Shown one piece after another: positions 63,630 to 64,000 of a stretch of 64,000 nucleotides of DNA; position 1 is the first letter of the stretch, and each line of letters begins with the position of its first letter. Under the pieces are notes generated by a model. That model made no database searches, was not told the DNA's origin, and was given only the letters and a program-made list of their open reading frames with translations. The stretch is from Henricia sp. BOLD:AAB3569 (Eukaryota > Echinodermata > Asteroidea > Spinulosida > Echinasteridae): NCBI GenBank assembly GCA_037783545.1, contig JBBELK010000837.1, positions 124,001-188,000 on the forward strand, read 5' to 3'. Made by a program: the position numbers and the translations under genes.

Positions 63630-63712
63630 TCCTTCGAGCCGGATTTGAACCAGCGACCTATGGATATCAATTTTACTACAGTCCACCGCTCTACCAACTG
63701 AGATATCGAAGG
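63630..63712 (-). tRNA. trnY-GUA: tRNA-Tyr(GUA), copy 77, variant
   Basis: G10 to T, as in copy 70. Confidence 0.82.
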
Positions 63713-63828
63713 AAGCCGTGCAGATCGTTGTCGTCACTCCCCGGAATTTTTCGAACATGTCTGTTTCGTCGGACGATGCTGGTACAATGTAAGCTAATTT
63801 CTTGTTACATGGAGACACGTTTTTCCGA

Positions 63829-63901
63829 GCCCGGTTAGCTCAGTCGGTAGAGCATCAGACTTTTAATCTGAGGGTCAAGGGTTCAAGTCCCTTATCGGGC
63901 G
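63829..63901 (+). tRNA. trnK-UUU: tRNA-Lys(UUU), copy 77
   Basis: Identical to the consensus; the usual upstream TTTTCAGAG is TTTTCCGAG. The unit is cut by the end of the window. Confidence 0.95.
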
Positions 63902-64000
63902 AGACGCTTGCAAAGACGGTAGAGCATCTACTCTTTTTCCAATTTGAGGAGGGTTTGCAGGGTACATTCTTGAAATCAGCAAGTGAACCTAACAACATCG

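Larger units (their letters stand above)
16737..64000 (+). repeat. tRNA-Lys/tRNA-Tyr tandem array (77 Lys and 77 Tyr loci)
   Basis: The unit is 587-591 bp on the left and 583-586 bp from about 32 kb on, with ~571-576-bp variants lacking CTTGCAAAGACG after Lys. Each unit is Lys (+, 73 bp), then ~311-316 bp, then Tyr (-, 83 bp), then ~116 bp. The Lys anticodon lies 33-35 bases after each listed start. Three sequence grades are visible: units to about 20.4 kb, about 20.5-31.5 kb, and about 31.5 kb onward (TTTGAGGAGGG and later GTGTAAAGAATGGG spacers). The frame shifts by about two bases per unit, so no continuous polypeptide can span it. The array is open at the right edge of the window. Confidence 0.97.
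57400..64000 (+). repeat. Seven-unit block (4,093 bp) duplicated, second copy cut by the window edge
   Basis: 57400-59907 recurs at 61493-64000 with a constant offset of 4,093 bp (Tyr 67-70 match 74-77, Lys 66-70 match 73-77). A 3-unit repeat of 1,754 bp (58.4-60.1 against 60.1-61.3 kb) is nested inside. Confidence 0.9.

Noticed and set aside
16737..64000. CRISPR-like array interpretation
   Set aside because: The repeats are ~584 bp, the intervening sequence is itself repeated, the DNA is eukaryotic, and the conserved cores are tRNA genes.
16737..64000. tRNA-derived SINE cluster in place of tRNA genes
   Set aside because: Both tRNAs are full length with paired acceptor stems, a correct discriminator base and (for Tyr) a correctly placed intron. 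There are no A-rich tails or target duplications, and the copies are strictly tandem.

Overview
The window is animal nuclear DNA, probably from a marine invertebrate deuterostome. Three things point that way: a spliceable tRNA-Tyr gene with a short intron, a CR1/L2-type non-LTR retrotransposon, and many small DNA-transposon derivatives. The species cannot be read from the sequence, and the phylum is inference. There is no conventional protein-coding host gene in the window.

Positions 1 to about 16.74 kb are repeat-rich flanking DNA. They hold an old imperfect palindrome (about 4.04-9.69 kb, centre near 7.83 kb) whose two arms have collected different insertions. These are a 1,408-bp foldback element with ~200-bp terminal inverted repeats and a 9-bp target duplication (4137-5544), a 244-bp MITE (8971-9214), a dispersed repeat, and a reverse-transcriptase remnant. 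Further along are a Harbinger-like MITE (3242-3510), a 219-bp foldback (9821-10039), a 346-bp hAT-like MITE inside a tandem duplication (14550-14895), an inverted pair of 97-bp elements, and two perfect hairpins or palindromes.

From about 16.74 kb to the right edge the window is one tandem array. Each unit is about 584-589 bp and carries tRNA-Lys(UUU) on the + strand and an intron-containing tRNA-Tyr(GUA) on the - strand. Within a unit the two genes converge across ~311-316 bp; between units, Tyr and the next Lys diverge from a ~116-bp spacer. I count 77 Lys loci and 77 Tyr loci (one Tyr truncated, one unit lacking Lys). Forty Lys copies and 26 Tyr copies match the array consensus at every base. 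Both genes have the internal A and B boxes of RNA polymerase III type 2 promoters and downstream T-runs. The array has higher-order structure: blocks of 8 units (4,695 bp), 7 units (4,093 bp), and 2, 3, 5 and 11 units recur nearly unchanged, which fits recent unequal exchange or amplification. Left-edge units are the most decayed. One Lys copy has a UUG (Gln) anticodon. The array continues past the window.

A 2,178-bp, 5'-truncated CR1/L2-like retrotransposon (37328-39505) interrupts one unit. It has an uninterrupted reverse transcriptase frame and is the only convincing protein-coding sequence here. The 200-residue open frames that recur through the array are read-through of tRNA and spacer and are not treated as genes.
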